Assembly: GCA_025175895.1 (NCBI GenBank)
Contig: CM046000.1
Span: 36,306,720 to 36,370,719 of the forward strand
Origin: Wurfbainia villosa
Lineage: Eukaryota > Streptophyta > Magnoliopsida > Zingiberales > Zingiberaceae
DNA length: 64,000 nucleotides
Direction: 5' to 3'
Positions 10,228-21,045 of this stretch are shown piece after piece. A program made the translations under genes and the position numbers. Every line of letters begins with the position of its first letter. The first letter of the stretch is position 1. Below the pieces are notes generated by a model. The model was not told the origin of the DNA. It saw only the letters and a program-made list of their open reading frames with translations, and searched no databases.

Positions 10228-12008
10228 AACCTAACCATAGTAAAGTTGGCACTTTAGGGTATTTTCAAAGTTATGTTATACTTTGGAAATGATATTGAAA
10301 CTTAATCCTAGAGGATTTTAAAATGTGCCAATAAACCTTGAGGATTATGGAAAATTGATCAAAAGTGGCACATTTAGGTTTAGAAGGTCTTGGTGTATCA
10401 TTTTGGATTTTTGGCACACTTGGGAGATAAGTAGTAATATGGCAAAATGAAGTTAATCCCAAAAAATGGCCACTAATGCTAAAATTTAGGTATTTTTATA
10501 CCTTTACTTCTTATGAGTCATGATTTGTTTGTCATATGTCATGTCATGACATCATAATTCTTTTTAATCATTTAATATGTCATGATAATGTTTAGGTCTA
10601 AGTTTTTATGTCATGTTAGTTTTTAGATTTCACCTTATGCCATGACATCATAATTATTGTCACATGCTTATTTATTCTATATTATATGTCATAATCATCA
10701 TTCATGTATTTAGGATTAATGAAAATTGAATTAAGGTCTATGCCATGATTTGAAGTCACATGTATAAGAGAATCAAATAGAGTTACCTAGAAAATGCATG
10801 AACCCTAAATAACCAAAACCCACATCTCACAAGAACACTTGGCTTGTGTGTATTTTCATACACCATAGACACATGTGAGTTACTAGGAAATGAGTTAAGT
10901 TCCATATTTCTTGCATCTAGATGAACTCCAACTCATTTTATACCATGGATGAATCATGAGGAAGGCTTATGTACAAGTCATGTGCATTAAGCTCATAGAT
11001 CATGGTTCAATATAAGGTTTTTAAATCATTTTAAAATTATCTGGAAAAACCTTAGTGAAGTCTATCATTTAATAGAAGTCATCATTGAAGAAGTTGATAC
11101 AAAATAGGTCAAAAACATTGAAGTTATCAATGGTTTTGAATTTTGTATCAATCTCAATATTTAATGGGTATTTTATTTTTCAAATATTTTTCACCCAAAA
11201 TGATTGATATAAGTATTATACGTATGAAGCTTCACTATTTTTCAAATTAAGTATAATTACTTATATATTTCTGAATTTCAGTTTCTGAACTTTGATTTCT
11301 GCATTTGCAAAAATCAGCTGACTGCCAAGGATGGCAGTTGACTGACATCAAGGGCAGTCGACTGTGGACCGATAAAATCGACTGTCAGTGTTCATTTCGG
11401 ATAAACAAGGTTTGTTTAGCCTGATTTCAGCTATGTTAGGCTACCCTAACTGCTCCTAACCCTAGGATATACTTTGGAAAGTATTGGAAGGGTGAAAATC
11501 CATTAGATATGGATTATGAGAGTTGTTTAGGGTGATGTATCAAATTTTAAGGTGTGTGAAAGCTCAAGTTTGAACTTTCGACCTTAATTTTGATGGTTTA
11601 GTGTACCTATAGGCTTAGGGTATCTCTAAGGGCATTGTTAGTGTAATGGCCAAGAGGGATTAAGTCTTTAGGGGGAGGTTATACATCATGAGATGATGGA
11701 TGTATTCTTCCTTATAAGGGGGAGAATTTAGAAATTTGGGAGAAATTAAAGGATTGCCTCTCTTTAGTGATATGAGACTTATCACTAGGAAGAGTGGAGG
11801 CATCCTAGATGTTTTTAGATCAAGGTGGAGATTGTAAGATCTCATTGGGATATGAGACAGTGATACCCTTGGGGAGAGACTTTTTGATGTATGTCAAAAA
11901 GGGGGAGAATATGAGAATTCGCAATTTGGACAATTGGGAGGATTGGATTGAGTTAGTGTTCTAACTCAAAGGTGTTTGGTTTTTGTCAAACATCAAAAAG
12001 GAAGAGAT
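10228..12008 (+). other. Non-coding 3' region of element B with internal polypurine tracts
   Basis: AT-rich sequence without a supported ORF; TCATG words are frequent (10510-10760). A small AGTCGACTG group lies at 11315-11385. Between 11670 and 12008 there are purine tracts: tagggggagg (11671), aagggggaga (11716), ttggggagag (11869), aaaaagggggaga (11895) and the final aaaaaggaagagat next to the LTR. Multiple PPT-like copies upstream of the 3' LTR are a described Sirevirus trait. Confidence 0.7.
11995..12008 (+). other. Polypurine tract of element B
   Basis: The purine-rich aaaaaggaagagat immediately precedes the 3' LTR start at 12009. The LTR's first bases read TATTGGTGC, one change from the TGTTGGTGC of the 5' copy. 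Confidence 0.75.
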
Positions 12009-13441
12009 TATTGGTGCAATCAACCTAGGTTACGATTGAGCAGACTCGAGTTTGACTCGAGTAGTGTTTTGATATTTGACGATGAGTTGACCATTGTTTG
12101 ACAATGGGTTGACTATATGGTTGACATGGGGTCGATCATATGATGGATAAGTCCAAGTGGAACACTTGGCATGGAAAGTCCAAGCATGGGTCTTAGCAAT
12201 GGGAAAGTCCAAGTTTTGTGTACTTGGCATGGAAAGATCAAGCATGGGTCTTGGCATTTGGAAAGTCTAACATGGAGTTGGCAAGGAAAGTCCAAGGGTA
12301 TAGTCTTGGCCATATAAGTTCAAGTGTATAGTCTTGGCAGTGAAAATCCAAGTCATGGGTACTTGGCATTTGGGAAGTCCAAGGGTGTAGTCTTGGTCAC
12401 ATAAGTCCAAGTGTGTAGTCTTGGCAGTGAAAGTCCAAGTCATGAGTAATTGGAAATTGGGAAGTCTAAGTATTGATATTGGGAGCGTAAAGTCCAATGG
12501 TGGAGTCTTGGCAGCATAAGTCCAATGGTTGGTGGCATAATGTCCAAGCGTGGGTCTTGGCAGCATAAGCCCAATGTGCCTTGGCGATGTAGACCCGGTT
12601 AGCATGACAATAGCCGATGAAAGCACTTGAAGGCTAGCGTATGGGTGAATAAGTCATGAATGACTTAGAGGGATCCAATAGACATGAGGTTGATGGAGGT
12701 GGCTAGAAGGCTTAAGTTTAGGCTAAGGGTAGTCTAGCAAGTATGAGGGCATCATACTTAGGGTTAAACCTCATGTTTAAGGTTATCAGTCGACTGGGGT
12801 TTTATACCAGCCGACTTGTCAAGTGTTTTGACACTTGGCAGCTGAGTCAACATAGAGCAATTGACTAGGATTATGACTAGTCAACTGCCATCAGTCGACT
12901 GGCGATCGATTGCGGCCGAGTTGCGGCCACAGACGCAAGGCGACTTGATCGGCGCCTCGACTGGCCTTGAGCATTCGACTTCCATGGATGGTAGTTGACT
13001 GCTGGGTTTGGTCACGAGCATAGGAAGCTCGATAGACGATTGAGCAGTCGCCTACGAGCTTGGTAGTCGACTAATGGTAATGGCAGTCGACTGCCAGTGT
13101 ATCCGTTGGAGTTTTTCCAACGTAGATCAAGTCGTTATGAGACAATGGCTACAGGAGTAGTCGACTGATGGGTATGAACAGTCGGCTACTAGGTGAAAAT
13201 TAGTCTGAGTTTTAGCTTTATAAGGAGCTCGAAGGGGAGGTTTTTTCCAATGGTTATTAAGGTTATTTGAAGGGGAATTGCTGTTGTAATCCAGACCTTC
13301 AAGGCACTTCACTAGCAACCAAAGATCAAGCACTCAAAGCATTCTTGTAAAGTGTTTTTTTTACTTGTATTTCCATTTCTCTTTGTAATCACTTGTATCT
13401 TTTGTATTACTATTGTAATCTTTTGTATGAGGTTTCTCCAC
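12009..13441 (+). mobile_element. 3' LTR of element B, first part
   Basis: It follows the 5' LTR block for block: array at 12140-12580, AGTCGACTG block 12790-13180, a small inverted repeat CGTTGGA/TCCAACG at about 13104, a TATA-like site near 13215, and 'tatgaggtttctccac', where gypsy D interrupts it. It continues at 20789. Confidence 0.85.
13437..13441. repeat. Left target-site duplicate of gypsy element D
   Basis: TCCAC is here and TCCTT at 20784-20788, two mismatches. Joining across D restores the expected LTR B wording ('tttctccac' then 'cttcggtgtg'), so the junctions are sound even though the duplicate has drifted. Confidence 0.55.
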
Positions 13442-14809
13442 TGATGCACATGGGCACGACCTCAAATCTCGTGATGGTTATCGTCGGGGACTCAAAGTGC
13501 GTGTTCGCACTCAACGCCCGCAAGTGCATGGATGTCATTAAGTAATAAAGATTATCAATCCCACAGGGACTGGGATTCGAGTATCAATTCACTAAGTGGT
13601 TGAGATTGTTTGGAAGAAATCTCTGAGAGAGTCAGTTGGTGAGGACTATCGGTGGACCCTACTCTATACGGTGTCACACGGAGGAGGAAAAGGGTGTGCC
13701 GGGGTCTTAAAAGGTGATTCTAGGACTTCAGTTTTGCTTGTGTACCAAAGAACAGTGTTGTCAATTGGCGTCGTCTAAACATCTACCTACGGTTTTGGGG
13801 AAGGGACATCATACACTCTCCCACAGAGCCGCCGCCGCATTCACCGGGAGCTACCTCCGCCCAAAAGGACGGGATAGAGGGTACGAGGATGTCAAATCAA
13901 TCCTTGCGATGGACCATTTCCGATTCCACTGCTCCCTTCTCCCCGCAGTTACGGGAGGTCAGGTTTACCCCTAGGTTCCTTGATCAAACCTCCCAAATCT
14001 AGATTGCGAGGGCTGTCACCACCTTGTATCACCTAAGCACAGCAGAAAGAAAGACAAACTCACGAAGATATAATAGAGAGCAACTACCAATTGTCAAATC
14101 AAACTTTTAGCCAGAATTTAATATGAACCAACATTGTCTATGTACACAAGCTACTCCCTAATCCTAGAATCAAAAGTACTACTCCATAAATACAAAGGAA
14201 GAATCACAAAACATGTTTAAGTTCGAATACAATAGAGGTAAAGTGTAGAAATAGAGACATGCGATGCTTCGTGATCTTCTCTCCGGCATTGTATTGCAAT
14301 TTGTGGACCCCCGGTGGCGTTCCTCCTCCCCGCTGCGAGTTACCGAAGCTTTTTAGGGCTTCGGCGTGCCGTCCTAGCCATCGTGCCTCCCCCCTAGGGT
14401 TTGGGCGGAGTCATCCTTATATAGACATCGCCTCATACCACTACAAAATCTGGAAAAAGCCCTAGTTGTGCAAATCCGTCGGGCCACCACACGACCGTGT
14501 GTTTCCACACGACCAGGCCATGTGCAGGCTTGGGGTGCTATTCTTCACCCATTGGACACGACCGTGTGAATCCACACGCCCTGGCCGTGTCCCACTCTGC
14601 ATCTAGTTGTGAAAGTCCTTCTTTTGCTCCGAAAATGCTTCTTTTTCACCAGAAAATCTAACCTACACACATAAGTACAACGAGCATACCTCCGAACTAG
14701 AAAATAGGCAATGCGTGCAAGAATATAGTAATATATGCATGAAACTAACACATAATGTAACAAGATGTGAGTGAAAACTACTAAAACCCTATATGTTTTG
14801 CTCACATCA
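13442..14809 (-). mobile_element. 3' LTR of gypsy D
   Basis: It runs from TGATGCACATGG to GCTCACATCA and matches the right-hand copy closely, including 'gggactggg-attcgag', 'cactctccc(a/g)cagagccgccg' and CACACGACCGTGTG words near 14490-14600. Right next to it, at 14810-14830, is the PPT. Confidence 0.85.
14475..14595. repeat. CACACGACCGTGTG inverted words in LTR D
   Basis: Short palindromic words built from CACACGGCC/GACCGTGTG occur four times here, again at 20455-20560 in the other LTR, and at 16210-16360 in the internal region of D. Confidence 0.75.
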
Positions 14810-14830
14810 CTTCCCCAGACTTAAATCTTT
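14810..14830 (-). other. Polypurine tract of gypsy D
   Basis: The minus strand reads agatttaagtctggggaag directly before the LTR. This 'tttaagt(c/t)tgggg' form and the nearby 'gaggacaagcaaa' are what I expect at the 3' end of plant Athila/Tat gypsy elements. Confidence 0.75.
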
Positions 14831-15731
14831 GCTTGTCCTCAAGCAAACCTCAGTGCCATAAAATTTTAAAAAGATATTGTTCCATAATTAGCATGCTAAC
14901 TAAATTTATCAGGTGGTATTTGCAATCAAAGAAAAACAGATATGTTCTAAAAATTCACTAAGTTAGCTGCTCGTGCTCGTGCTAGGCGAATCATTATATT
15001 CTTAGGGGATGCCCATTCCATGGTGAGTTAAGTCATCACCCCATAGCTTTCCTAAGGTTTCTGACTCTTAGGCACTTACCTGCCCAAAGCGAGGGTAGTT
15101 CCCTAGATCTAGCATAAAGTCTCAAAGGCGTGCTCAATATTGAGAGAAATTGGGAGGTGTTTCCCCAATAACCTAACTTTGTCTCAAAGGGGCACCTAGC
15201 CATTTCCACCCATGACAACTATTTTTTTATCCTATAAAATCTCTTCTTTTTTTTCTTTTTATTTTTCTGCTCACTGGGATTTTGATTTTTCCGAATGGGC
15301 TTACACAATCCGAGCATCTCTAGTAACTAAAATGCTAAGCCTATAGTCACCTGTGGATGCCAAAGTACTAGACTACTGAAGTGAATCATAACTAGGTATG
15401 CACTAGATTCTCCCTTTCAGACTGTTCGACATGTGTAAGTGCAAAAACAAAGCTAACCAGTGTAAGTCTAGAACATTCAATAGAGCGAATAAAATAAAAT
15501 ACCATAAGATAAATGGAGTTAAGCTACCTATGGGAACAACTCATGCAAGAAACTTTCAAAAATACTACTGAGGTAGCTTTACAGACACCAAAAATTAAGT
15601 ACTAAAAGAAACTCAACAACTCATGCATGCATGAACAAATGAATGAAAATACCAGAAAAGAAACTACTGCTAGGAAACAAAACAAAATATATTTTGAGGT
15701 CTCCCCCCCAGACTTAAATGAAAATATACCT
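14831..15731. other. Non-coding 3' internal region of D
   Basis: AT-rich, with a T-rich tract at 15240-15270. No supported ORF; the 60-residue minus ORF at 15036-15218 has no recognisable feature. Confidence 0.5.
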
Positions 15732-16307
15732 CTAATAGGGTGGACGAGGTGGAAAGTCTGGGAGCTTGGGCATCTCTGGATCCTGGGAGAACCTGCTACT
15801 GAGCCGCTGATGCCACATATACATGTGGTCGATCTGGGAACTGGTGGATGCAGCGGCTGCTCGGTGCTCCTCCTCCCTAGCCCACTGTGCCTGCTGGGCG
15901 TGCATATGTTGCTGCATCTCCGTGTAGTAGGCGACCTCATCCTGGCGACGAGTAGCCTCCTCCTGGAAGTATATGCGGGCCTCATCGTAGAAGTCCTCGA
16001 CCCACTAGAAGTTCTCCCATAAGCCTGTAAAGTTTGTCTGCGTATAGGAGCTATGATCATCCCATTGCTGCCCTTGCATCTGTTGCTCAACGTATATGTC
16101 ATCGAGGCACAATCGGAACTCCGAGAAATCATAGGCAGAAGTACTTGCATCCTGCTCCAAAGTAGTAAAAGAAAACGGTGCAGGTGTAGGCTTTTCATGT
16201 GGACTAGGGGGCACGACACGACCGTGTGAAATCACACGGCTTGACCAGGTGTGCCTCTGGAAGTCAGGGAACGGTCGTGTGAAAATACATGGCTTGACTG
16301 TGTGCAA
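15732..16307 (-). pseudogene. Decayed ORF of D with a Gln/Ala-rich helical region
   Basis: One minus-strand frame is open from ATG 16307 to 15732 except for a TAG at 16005-16007. The second half is helical and rich in Gln, Ala and Glu (EEATRRQDEV, MQQHMHAQQAQW) and ends in a proline-rich PDFPPRPPY. I recognise no catalytic motif. It might be a gag-side or accessory ORF of the Athila/Tat group. The start is uncertain because the upstream sequence consists of CACACGACCGTGTG words. The overlapping plus ORF and the 205-residue ORF in another frame are shadows. Confidence 0.45.
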
Positions 16308-16360
16308 CTTTGGAAGTCAGGGCACGACCGTGTGAAAACACACGGCCTAGTCGTGTGCCC
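16210..16360. repeat. CACGACCGTGTGAAA repeats in the internal region of D
   Basis: Three near-copies of a unit of about 55 bases (cacgaccgtgtgaaa..cacacggctt) lie immediately upstream of the ORF above. The same palindromic word is in D's LTRs. Confidence 0.75.
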
Positions 16361-16609
16361 TTTGTTTTTTTTCTTGTGGTGCACAATGGTATGATTTCTC
16401 TCACTCACTTCACCGCATAAACTTAAAATGACTTTTGTTTTTACCTAGCAAGTTCTTTCCTTACCTACAAATGCTAAATACCATAAATAAAAGTTCGAAT
16501 TAACTAAATGCATGCAATACAATCAAAGAGAAATCTAAAGACTAAATTTGGGTTGCCTCCCAAGAACCGCTTTGTTTAAGGTCTTTTAGCTCGACCTTAT
16601 TCCTATGTT
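16361..16609. other. Spacer between the two decayed ORFs of D
   Basis: AT-rich, nothing recognised. Confidence 0.4.
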
Positions 16610-17758
16610 TTATTTGAGGCATTTGAATCTTGCTCATGGGGGAGCAAGATACTTGCTCACTTTATGCCTCTTACCTGGTGGTCCTCCATCGCTATATCCC
16701 TTAAATCTTGCTTGTGGAGGGGCCAGATATTTTCTCACCTTTCGTTTCTTGCCTTTTGGTCCTCCATTACTATATCTTTTAAATCTTCCTCGTGGAGGGA
16801 CAAGATACTTGGGTGCTTCTTTCCTTGGTTTGAGAATGAACATGCTTATCTTTAAAGAATCACTAGGAGTTTGGTCATGATATTCTGTTTCATTCATATG
16901 TTGTAAATAATGTAACTCACCACGAACATCCTCAACAAAAGATTGGTTAGCAGATTCTATTATGTCGAATGAAATTTTATCATTACAAATCGCTAAATGG
17001 GCTTCGTTATTAGTAGCTAAAGTTTCGGTGAGGGTTATGGTAGGCTCTTCTAGATACTTGAGGTTAGGAGGTGTTTGGATTGAAGCAATGCTCTCCTCGA
17101 TTAAAATATCAATTATATAATCCTCAAGTTCTTCTTCCAGTGGTGATTGAATTGATTGTCCTTCTTTACTTCCAATGGCATCTACGTCCTCTTCATCCAT
17201 TCGCTTAAAGTGAGTCTCTATCATATTAGGTTTAATCCAGTCATCAAAGCCACCTTCTAGTCATTTGGTTTCTATCCTAGCTAGATCCCATTCCATCATC
17301 TCTGTAAATTGTTGGCTATGCTCTTTGCATTCCCTAGTAAAATTATCTAGCGGGGTTTCTAAGTGGGGGCTTGGTTCTGGATAAAATTTGCATGGTGACT
17401 CATAGCTCTCGTTCTCATTTTGGAAACGATATTGGGTCTCTGTCTGCGAATGCCGCCATCGGAATTCATCATTCGCCGCTTGTTCTGTTCGAATGAAATC
17501 TTCCATCATCTGCTCAAGTCGGGATTTAGGCGGACAATATTGAGGGTTTAAGTACCCAGGGACATAACTATATGAATAGAAATCATCTTGTGGCCACTAG
17601 TTGTAATTGTAGGTGACATCTTCTTGTTCAAATTGTGAAGGTTCGAATATATCAGGACAATCGTTAATGGTATGTCATGTTTCACCACAATGTTCACAAT
17701 AAATATTACCAAAACTTACATCATTAAATTGACTATAATCATGAGTAAAAGCATGCAT
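16610..17758 (-). pseudogene. Decayed gag C-terminal region of D with zinc knuckle and KYLAPP repeats
   Basis: A single minus-strand frame can be followed from ATG 17758 to 16610, broken by stops near 17678 (TGA), 17600 (TAG), 17261 (end of one open stretch) and 16634 (TGA). Near its start is a knuckle-like CEHCGET-HTINDC, with the stop inside the knuckle. Then come PPKSRLEQMMEDFI, a Glu/Gln-rich stretch, and at the end three repeats of about 25 residues with KYLxPPxxRFKxYSxGGPxGK. The knuckle followed by an 'LExxMxxFI' helix resembles Athila-type gag; the repeat tail I do not recognise. Most breaks are TAG/TGA, consistent with C-to-T decay. Confidence 0.6.
16620..16820. repeat. 75-78-base tandem repeat encoding KYLAPP units
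   Basis: Three imperfect copies of 'aaatcttgc..gtggagg.gcaagata.ttg..cac.tt' encode the C-terminal repeats above (minus strand). Confidence 0.7.
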
Positions 17759-17814
17759 CGTTATATGTAGGAAATTATAAATAAGGAAAGAGAAACTAAA
17801 TAAACAAAACTGAA

Positions 17815-17842
17815 ATAAAATAAAATAAAATAAAATAAAACA
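17815..17842. repeat. (ATAAA)n microsatellite
   Basis: Five or more copies of 'aaaat' occur in the leader between PBS and gag of D. Confidence 0.85.
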
Positions 17843-17908
17843 AGAAAAGTAAATCTATCCTAAGTCCGATCCAATTTACCACCGTTCGATTTGATATCGA
17901 ATCGATCA

Positions 17909-17927
17909 GTCCCCAGCAATGGCGCCA
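17909..17927 (-). other. Primer-binding site of D (tRNA-Asp type)
   Basis: The minus strand reads TGGCGCCATTGCTGGGGAC, about six bases from the LTR edge. TGGCGCC is the diagnostic start of the tRNA-Asp-type site. Confidence 0.85.
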
Positions 17928-17932
17928 AAAAC

Positions 17933-18286
17933 TAGATGCGCACAGGCGCGACCTCAAATCTCGCGACGGCTATCATCGGGGACTCAAAGTGTGCGCTCGC
18001 GCTCAACGCCCGCAAGTGCACGGATGTCATCAAGAAATAAAAATTATCGATCCCACATGGACTGGGATTCGAGTACCAATTCACTAAGTGGTTGAGATTG
18101 TTCGGCCGAAATCTCTGAGAGAGTCGGTTGGTGAGGAATATCGGTGGACCCTACTCTGTACGGTGTCACACGGAGGAGGAAAAGGGTGTGCCGGGGTCTT
18201 AAAAGGTGATTCTATGACTTCGATTTCACTTGTCTACCATAGAACAATGTTGTCGATTGGCATCGTCTAAAAATCTACCTACGGTT
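17933..18286 (-). mobile_element. 5' LTR of gypsy D, part one (split by B')
   Basis: It matches 13442-13796. The last five bases (CGGTT) are the target duplicated by B'. The remainder of the LTR is at 19766-20783. Confidence 0.85.
18282..18286. repeat. Left target-site duplicate of solo LTR B'
   Basis: CGGTT here and at 19761-19765, an exact match. The uninterrupted wording 'ctacggttttgggg' exists in D's other LTR. Confidence 0.9.
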
Positions 18287-19760
18287 TGTTGGTGCAATTG
18301 GCCCAGGTCATGATTGACCAGACTCGAGTTGGACTCGAGTGATATTTTGATGTTTGACAAAGTGGTTTGACAAAGTGAGTTGACATTGATGTTTGACATT
18401 GATGTTGGTTAATGTTTTAGTGAGATTGTTTATACAATCGACTCAGGTTATAATTGACCAGACTCGAGTTTGACTCGAGGGAGACTTTGATGGTTGACTA
18501 GGGTTGACCATGTGATTATGGGAAAGTCCAAGCATGGGTCTTGGCAAGGTAAAGTCCAAGTCATGGATACTTGGCATGGAAAGTCCAAGTGGGACACTTG
18601 GCATTTGGGAAAGTCCAAGTCTTGAGTACTTGGCACAAGGGAAGTCCAAGCATGGGTCTTGGCATGGAAAGTCCAACATGGGTTGGCAAGGGAAAGTCCA
18701 AGCTTGAGTCTTGGCATTTGAGAAGTCCAAGGGGTTTGATATTGGCGGCGTAAAGTCCAAGCGGAGTCTTAGCAGCGTAAGTCCAATGTACCTTGGCGGT
18801 GTAGACACTGTTAGCATGACATAGCCGATGGAAGCACCTGAAGGCTAGCGCGATGGATGAACAAGTAATGGATGACTTGGAGGGATCCGAGAGGCATGAG
18901 GCTGAAGGAGGTGGCTAGAAGGCTTAGGTCTAGACTAAGGGTGGTCTAGCAAGTATGGGGGCACCATACTTGGGTTAAAACCTCATCTTTGAGGTTGACA
19001 GTCGACTGGCATTATGGCCGATTCGACTACCATGAGTTGACTAGAGCTCGACTGCCATTTAGGGCTGAGCTGAGTTGCAAGATATCGCCGTGAATGCCGG
19101 GCAATGGGCGATCGACTAAGGTTAGCGAAATGTTCGCCAATGTTGGCGATGATCGTGGTGAGAGTCCTGTTGGAACTTTTCCAATGTGGATTGAGCCGTT
19201 ATCTCACAACTTCTGATGTTGGCGATCTGGGCCTTATGATCGACCGCAGTAAATCCAGATGGAGGATAAAAGCTTGTCGTGTGGAAGGCTTCAAACAAGG
19301 GTTTTCTTGGGCGATTTGAAGGGGAATAGTTGGTGCTCTTCCATTCCTTCAAGGCTACTCCAAGACAACCAAAGATCAAGCAACCAAAGTGCTCTTGTAA
19401 AGTGTTTTTCTTTACTTGCATTGTATTTCTTACTTGTATTAGCTTGTATCTTTTGTATTACTTAGTGTAATCCTTGTACGAGGTTTCTTCACCTCCGACT
19501 TGTGTCGAGAAGGAGTTATTTGTGATTAGTGAGTGTGTGTACATCACTAGAGCTCTTTAGAGCTCGATCCGTGGAGTAGGAACCATTCGGTTCCGAACCT
19601 CGTTATATCTCATGTTGTGAGTAGTGTTTGTTTTGTTTCGTTATTGTATTATTTCTATTTCCACTGCGCTAACGAAATTGTAGAGACAAACGCAACGAAT
19701 TCCATCATAGAACATGCACGACGCTATTCACCCCCCTCTAGCGGCCTCAAATCACTTACA
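18287..19760 (+). mobile_element. Solo LTR B' (family B)
   Basis: It starts TGTTGGTGCAATTGG and ends CACTTACA, with a perfect 5-bp TSD. It carries the CTTGG/CCAAG array (18520-18810), a shortened AGTCGACTG block (18995-19120), 'gtacgaggtttct', 'gctctttagagctcg', and 'ctattcacccccctctagcgg' before the end. Near its start a segment is duplicated ('ttgaccagactcgagtt' at 18315 and 18453). With no internal sequence it is a solo LTR, and its end shows that family B LTRs extend past the C-rich run. Confidence 0.92.
18520..18810. repeat. CTTGG/CCAAG array in B'
   Basis: The same alternating words as in the other family B LTRs, but with fewer copies (roughly 290 bases against 500 at 5820). Confidence 0.8.
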
Positions 19761-19765
19761 CGGTT

Positions 19766-20783
19766 TTGGGGAAGGAACATCATACACTCTCCCGCAGAGC
19801 CGCCGCATTCACCGGGAGCTACCTCCACCCAAAAGGACATGATAGAGGGTACGAGGATGCCAAATCAATCCTTGCGGTGGACCGTTTCCGATTCCACCGC
19901 TCCCTTCTCCCCCCAGTTACGGGAGGTCAGGTTTACCCCTAGGTTCCTTGATCAAACCTCCTAAATCTATATTGCAAGGGCTGTCACCACCTCGTATCGC
20001 CTAAGCACAGTGGAAAGAAAGCCAAAATCAGGAAGATATAATAGAGAGCAACTACCAATTGACAAATCAAACTTTTGGCCAGAATTTAATATGATCCAAC
20101 ATTTTCTATGTACACAAGCTACTCCCTAATCCTAGAATCAAAAGTACTACTCTATAAATACAAAGGAAGAATCACAAAACATGTTTAAGTTCGAATACAA
20201 TAGAGGTAAAGCGCAGAAATAGAGACATACGATGCTTCGTGATTTTCTCTCTGGTGTTGTATTGCAAGTTGTGGACCCCCGGCAACGTTCCTTCTCCCCA
20301 CTGTGAGTTATCAAAGCTTTTTAAAGCTTCAGCATGCTGTCCTAACCATCGTGCCTCCCCCCTAGGGTTTCGGTGGAGCCATCCTTATATAGACATCGCC
20401 TCGGACTGCTACAAAATTCGAAAAAAGCCCTAGTCGCGCAAATTTGTCGGGCCGCCAAACGGCCGTGTGTTTCCACACGGCCAGGTCGTGTGTGACCCTG
20501 GGGTGCTGTTCTTCGCCCATTGGACACGGTCGTGTCAATCCACATGCCCTGTCCATGTCCCACTCTACGTCTAGCTATGAAAGTCCTTCTTTTGCTTCGA
20601 AAATTTGTTTTTTTTTTCACTAGAAAAGCTAACCTGCACACATAAGTATAATGAGCAGACCTCCGAACTAGAAAATAGGCAATGCGTGCAAGAATATAGT
20701 AACATATGCATGAAACTAACACAAAATGTAACAAGATGTGAGCGAAAACTACTCCTAAAACCCTATATGTTTTGCTCACATCA
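19766..20783 (-). mobile_element. 5' LTR of gypsy D, part two
   Basis: It matches 13797-14809 to the terminal GCTCACATCA. It holds a minus-strand ORF of 172 codons (20342-20860) that crosses the LTR end and has no known domain; I regard it as chance. Confidence 0.85.
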
Positions 20784-20788
20784 TCCTT

Positions 20789-21040
20789 CTTCGGTGTGTC
20801 ACCGAGAAAGAGATTTATTAGTGGTGTGTGCCTCACTAGAGCTCGTTGAGCTTGCCCCATGGAGTAGGAACCCTAAGGTTTCGAACCACGTATATCTTGT
20901 GTGTTGTGTGCTTGTATTGTGCATTTGTTTCTACTATTATATATTCTGCTATGTACACTAACAATTGTAGCAAGCACGCGATCGAATTCCATTGAACACG
21001 CCATGCACCCCCCCCTCTAGCGGTCATATGATCCCCTACA
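20789..21040 (+). mobile_element. 3' LTR of element B, last part
   Basis: It resumes at 'cttcggtgtgtcaccgagaa' as in the 5' LTR (7160) and ends 'cacccccccctctagcggtcatatgatcccctaca'-like at 21040, the same style of end as B'. The TSD ACGTT follows. Confidence 0.8.
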
Positions 21041-21045
21041 ACGTT

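Larger units (their letters stand above)
13442..20783 (-). mobile_element. Element D: tRNA-Asp-primed Ty3-gypsy element (Athila/Tat-like), pol-less
   Basis: Minus strand: 5' LTR at the right (17933-18286 plus 19766-20783), PBS (17909-17927), decayed ORFs, PPT, then the 3' LTR (13442-14809). The PBS reads TGGCGCCATTGCTGGGGAC, one of the tRNA-Asp type used by Athila/Tat gypsy elements. Only about 3.1 kb lies between the LTRs, with no RT, RNase H or integrase recognised, so D is a deletion derivative or a non-autonomous family. It inserted into B's 3' LTR. Confidence 0.8.
5694..21040 (+). mobile_element. Element B: gag-only Sirevirus-like LTR retrotransposon, containing nested C, D and B'
   Basis: Order on the plus strand: 5' LTR (5694 to about 7395), gag remnant (7415-9058), non-coding region with several internal polypurine tracts, final PPT, then the 3' LTR (12009-13441 and 20789-21040). 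No protease, integrase, RT or RNase H is visible between gag and the PPT. Removing nested C (about 1.1 kb) and D (about 7.3 kb) leaves an element of about 6.9 kb. I infer it depended on enzymes from an autonomous relative. It inserted into the gag of F. Confidence 0.8.

Noticed and set aside
15602..16219. 205-codon minus-strand ORF
   Set aside because: It overlaps a better-supported frame with a coherent helical region and is composed of Ser/Arg/Cys in the style of a shadow frame.
20342..20860. 172-codon minus-strand ORF with hydrophobic stretches
   Set aside because: It crosses the border of LTR D into LTR B, and the equivalent in the other LTR is interrupted. No family is recognisable.
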